From CAVQHY01 sp963712465 (GTDB taxonomy: Bacteria; Actinomycetota; Thermoleophilia; Gaiellales; Gaiellaceae): a stretch of DNA of 64,000 nt. The DNA is taken from assembly GCA_963712465.1 (NCBI GenBank), contig CAVQHY010000005.1, positions 186,001 to 250,000 on the forward strand, in the 5' to 3' direction. Below the pieces are notes generated by a model that was given only the letters and a program-made list of their open reading frames with translations, ran no database searches and was not told where the DNA came from. Shown here piece after piece: positions 58,193-64,000 of the stretch (positions within the stretch are counted from its first letter, which is position 1; each line of letters opens with the position of its first letter). A program made the position numbers and the translations under genes.

Positions 58193-59350
58193 ATGTCGCC
58201 GCCGGCCGAGTTGACGCGTAACGCCGTCCACGTTCTTCCCGAAGGGGAGCTCGAGCGCAAGCTCGCACTCGGGCGGCCACTCCGGGTCAAGCTCGGGATC
58301 GACCCGACGGCCCGGGACATCCACGTGGGTCACGGGCTTCCGCTCCAGCGGATGGCCGCGTTCCAGCGGGCCGGCCACGTCGGCGTGCTCATCGTCGGCG
58401 ACTACACCGCACGGATCGGCGATCCGTCGGGGCGTTCGTCGGAACGTCCCGTCCTCACCGGTGACGAGATCGAGGCCAATGCGCGGAGCTACTTCGAGCA
58501 GGCGTCGCAGATCATCGATCCCGATCGCACCGAGCTTCGCTTCAACGGTGAATGGCTCGGCAGGCTGGACTTCGCCGAGGTCGTCCGCCTAACGCGCACC
58601 ATCACCGTCGCACGCTTGCTGGAGCGAGACGACTTCGCCAGGCGGTTCGCCGAGCAGGCGCCCATCTCCGTCTCTGAGCTTCTCTATCCGCTGATGCAGG
58701 CCTACGACTCGGTGGCGATCGAGGCCGACGTCGAGCTGGGCGGAACCGACCAGCTGTACAACCTCCTCGCCGGCCGCGAGGTGATGCAGGCCTACGGTCT
58801 CGAGCCACAGATGGCCGTGACGACTCCCCTGCTGCTCGGGTCGGACGGACGCAAGATGAGCGCGTCGCTCGGAAACTACATCGGGCTCTCCGATCCTCCC
58901 GAGGAACAGTTCGGAAAGACGATGCGCATCTCCGACGCGCTGCTTCCCGACTACTACCGGCTCGTCATGGAGTCGGAGGACGACCGTACCGCGCTCGAAC
59001 CGATGGAGGCGAAGCTCGCCCTTGCTCGTTTCATCGTGCGGCGATCGCACGGGGAGGACGCCGTCCGCGCCGCAGAGGAGCACTTCACGCGGGTCGTGCG
59101 CGAAGGTCTAGCTCCCGATGACGTTCCCGAGGTCGTGATCGAGTCAAACGGCGCGCCGATCTACCTGCCCGGGCTTCTCGTCGAGCATCTGGGGATCGCG
59201 TCCACCAGTGAGGCACGACGTCTGATCGTTCAGGGGGGGGTGAAGCTCGATGGAGATCCGGTCACGGAGCTCGAGCTGCCCGCCGATCGGCTCGACGGTG
59301 CCCTCCTCCAGGCGGGGAAGCGGCGGTTCGTGAGGCTCGTCGTTCGCTGA
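58193..59350 (+). CDS. tyrS: tyrosyl-tRNA synthetase
   Basis: A 385-residue class I synthetase that charges tRNA-Tyr. VKLGIDPTARDIHVGHGLPL holds the HIGH-type motif (HVGH), the tyrosine pocket includes YPLMQAYDSVAIEADVELGG and GGTDQLYN, and the second signature is GRKMSASLGNYI (KMSAS), as in the TyrZ/TyrRS-2 branch. The C-terminal S4-like domain contains TSEARRLIVQGGVKLDGDPV. ATG at 58193. The rrn promoter begins 10 bases after the stop. Confidence 0.96.
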   Translation: MSPPAELTRNAVHVLPEGELERKLALGRPLRVKLGIDPTARDIHVGHGLPLQRMAAFQRAGHVGVLIVGDYTARIGDPSGRSSERPVLTGDEIEANARSYFEQASQIIDPDRTELRFNGEWLGRLDFAEVVRLTRTITVARLLERDDFARRFAEQAPISVSELLYPLMQAYDSVAIEADVELGGTDQLYNLLAGREVMQAYGLEPQMAVTTPLLLGSDGRKMSASLGNYIGLSDPPEEQFGKTMRISDALLPDYYRLVMESEDDRTALEPMEAKLALARFIVRRSHGEDAVRAAEEHFTRVVREGLAPDDVPEVVIESNGAPIYLPGLLVEHLGIASTSEARRLIVQGGVKLDGDPVTELELPADRLDGALLQAGKRRFVRLVVR

Positions 59351-59360
59351 GCCGCCTCGC

Positions 59361-59388
59361 TTGACACCCCTCGGGCCGCTGCTATCAT
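59361..59388 (+). promoter_or_regulatory. rRNA operon promoter
   Basis: TTGACA at 59361-59366 and TATCAT at 59383-59388, spaced by 16 bases, form a near-consensus housekeeping promoter about 315 bases upstream of 16S. Confidence 0.75.
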
Positions 59389-59394
59389 TGTTCG

Positions 59395-59703
59395 GCCGCC
59401 TGAACGGCAGCGCATGGAGATCGGCAACCCTCGACGACGGAGCCGCCCTCGGTAGAAGCAAGATACGATCGTCTTCTTCCTCAGGGCCTCCCATGCGTCG
59501 TGGAGGCCTTTTTCGTGTGTCCGCTCCGGCCCGGTCTTTGAAAACTCAACAGCGTGAACGTCGAGAGGTCCCTCTCGCGCTTCCTGCGCGGGCGGGGCCC
59601 TTATGAATGAATCCCGTCAACCCTCCTCGGAGGGGAGACACTTTGAGCTCCAAGCTCGAACCTGAACCGAAAGCAACCGGCCTTGCGGTCGGCTGTGAAG
59701 GTC
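59395..59703 (+). other. rrn leader region with an internal terminator-like hairpin
   Basis: No gene is present. The leader contains a hairpin at 59485-59508 followed by TTTTT, the sequence CTTTGAAAACTCAACAGCGTG typical of the region just upstream of 16S, and imperfect arms that could form the 16S processing stem. Confidence 0.6.
59485..59513 (+). terminator. intrinsic terminator-like hairpin inside the rrn leader
   Basis: GGCCTCC and GGAGGCC form a perfect 7-bp stem with a 10-base loop, followed directly by TTTTTC. It lies about 120 bases downstream of the promoter and 190 upstream of 16S. Confidence 0.65.
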
Positions 59704-61251
<1,548 letters not shown>

Positions 61252-61503
61252 CTAGGGAATTCCGGAGCTCTTGACTCCGGTAGGTTCCTCGGCTGGTCGA
61301 TGGAGGTCGTTCTCGGTGTCTGGCCTCGGTCTGGCACCGCGCGACCTTCCGTCCCGTGACCGGGGTCGCCTGGAAACTACGTCGACCTCGGCGTTCATCG
61401 CTGTTGAGTTTTGAGAGACCGGCCTCGGGCCGGCCTTCTCGGTACGGCGGGACTTCCGCGCGCACCCTGAAAACTCCATAGCGGCAACAACGGTGTTCTT
61501 CAT
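61252..61503 (+). other. 16S-23S internal spacer without tRNA genes
   Basis: About 250 bases with no tRNA-Ile or tRNA-Ala cloverleaf. TGTTGAGTTTTGAGAGACCG and CCTGAAAACTCCATAGCGGC are the usual anti-termination/processing-type segments before 23S. Confidence 0.75.

Positions 61504-64000
<2,497 letters not shown>

Overview
This is a high-GC chromosomal window from an actinobacterium. The rRNA operon, GatCAB, the GTG-rich starts and the gene families point to the class Thermoleophilia (Gaiellales or Solirubrobacterales-like), probably an uncultured soil or water lineage; that placement is inference from gene content and rRNA character, not from a search. Most genes sit in tightly packed runs whose neighbours overlap by 4 bases (GTGA or ATGA), implying translational coupling.

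Layout. 0-2.7 kb: an aldehyde dehydrogenase, cupin, NIF3/YqfO-like and RNase H operon, then tRNA-Gly(GCC). 2.8-3.1 kb: debris next to that tRNA, including the C-terminal end of a tyrosine integrase. 3.2-9 kb: a GntR regulator with a divergent membrane-anchored beta-propeller protein, several small conserved proteins, an F420/PPOX-type flavoprotein and a class II glutamine amidotransferase. 9-15.2 kb: glutamate decarboxylase, a TPR protein, a four-TM membrane protein coupled to an AarF/UbiB kinase, and an HD hydrolase. 15.2-17.1 kb: a coupled methyltransferase, YdcF-like and glycosyltransferase operon ending near tRNA-Cys(GCA).

17.2-27.5 kb is the accessory highlight. The 3' end of tRNA-Cys plus its downstream flank (43 bp) is repeated at 17986 and, slightly diverged, at 27454, so two cargo segments lie in tandem behind the tRNA without any visible integrase. 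The larger segment carries a fused CDP-alcohol phosphatidyltransferase/sulfatase-type membrane enzyme and a convergent operon: Zn-less MDR dehydrogenase, degenerate 6-pyruvoyltetrahydropterin-synthase-like protein, GT4 glycosyltransferase, methyltransferase, LPG-flippase-like membrane protein, RibD-type reductase, and a truncated, frameshifted GTP cyclohydrolase II remnant. I infer a pathway that channels a GTP-derived pyrimidine or pterin into a glycosylated, membrane-associated product. 27.5-32 kb continues with a membrane protein whose 5' end is damaged, a TetR/SRPBCC pair with a clear operator, and a frameshifted Cys-rich fragment resembling myxobacterial surface proteins.

32-44.4 kb is core metabolism: cyclophilin, response regulator, FolD, cold-shock protein, GatCAB, a class V aminotransferase coupled to SerA and a YbaK-type deacylase, an OsmC protein, IlvE (after a 21 bp perfect inverted repeat) and a DegT aminotransferase. 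44.4-46.4 kb is another decayed stretch containing a LiaF-like fragment and a blue-copper pseudogene. 46.5-49.9 kb: DUF370/RemA-like protein, 3-methyladenine glycosylase, PBP1 with PASTA domains. 50-58.2 kb: a SigK/RskA-type pair, DUF4331 and TPR proteins, two nickel/cobalt transporters, a cobalamin riboswitch in front of a secreted DUF4430 protein, and a His-rich peptide, together a cobalt/cobalamin module. 58.2-64 kb: tyrS, then an rrn promoter and leader, 16S rRNA, a tRNA-free spacer and most of 23S rRNA.
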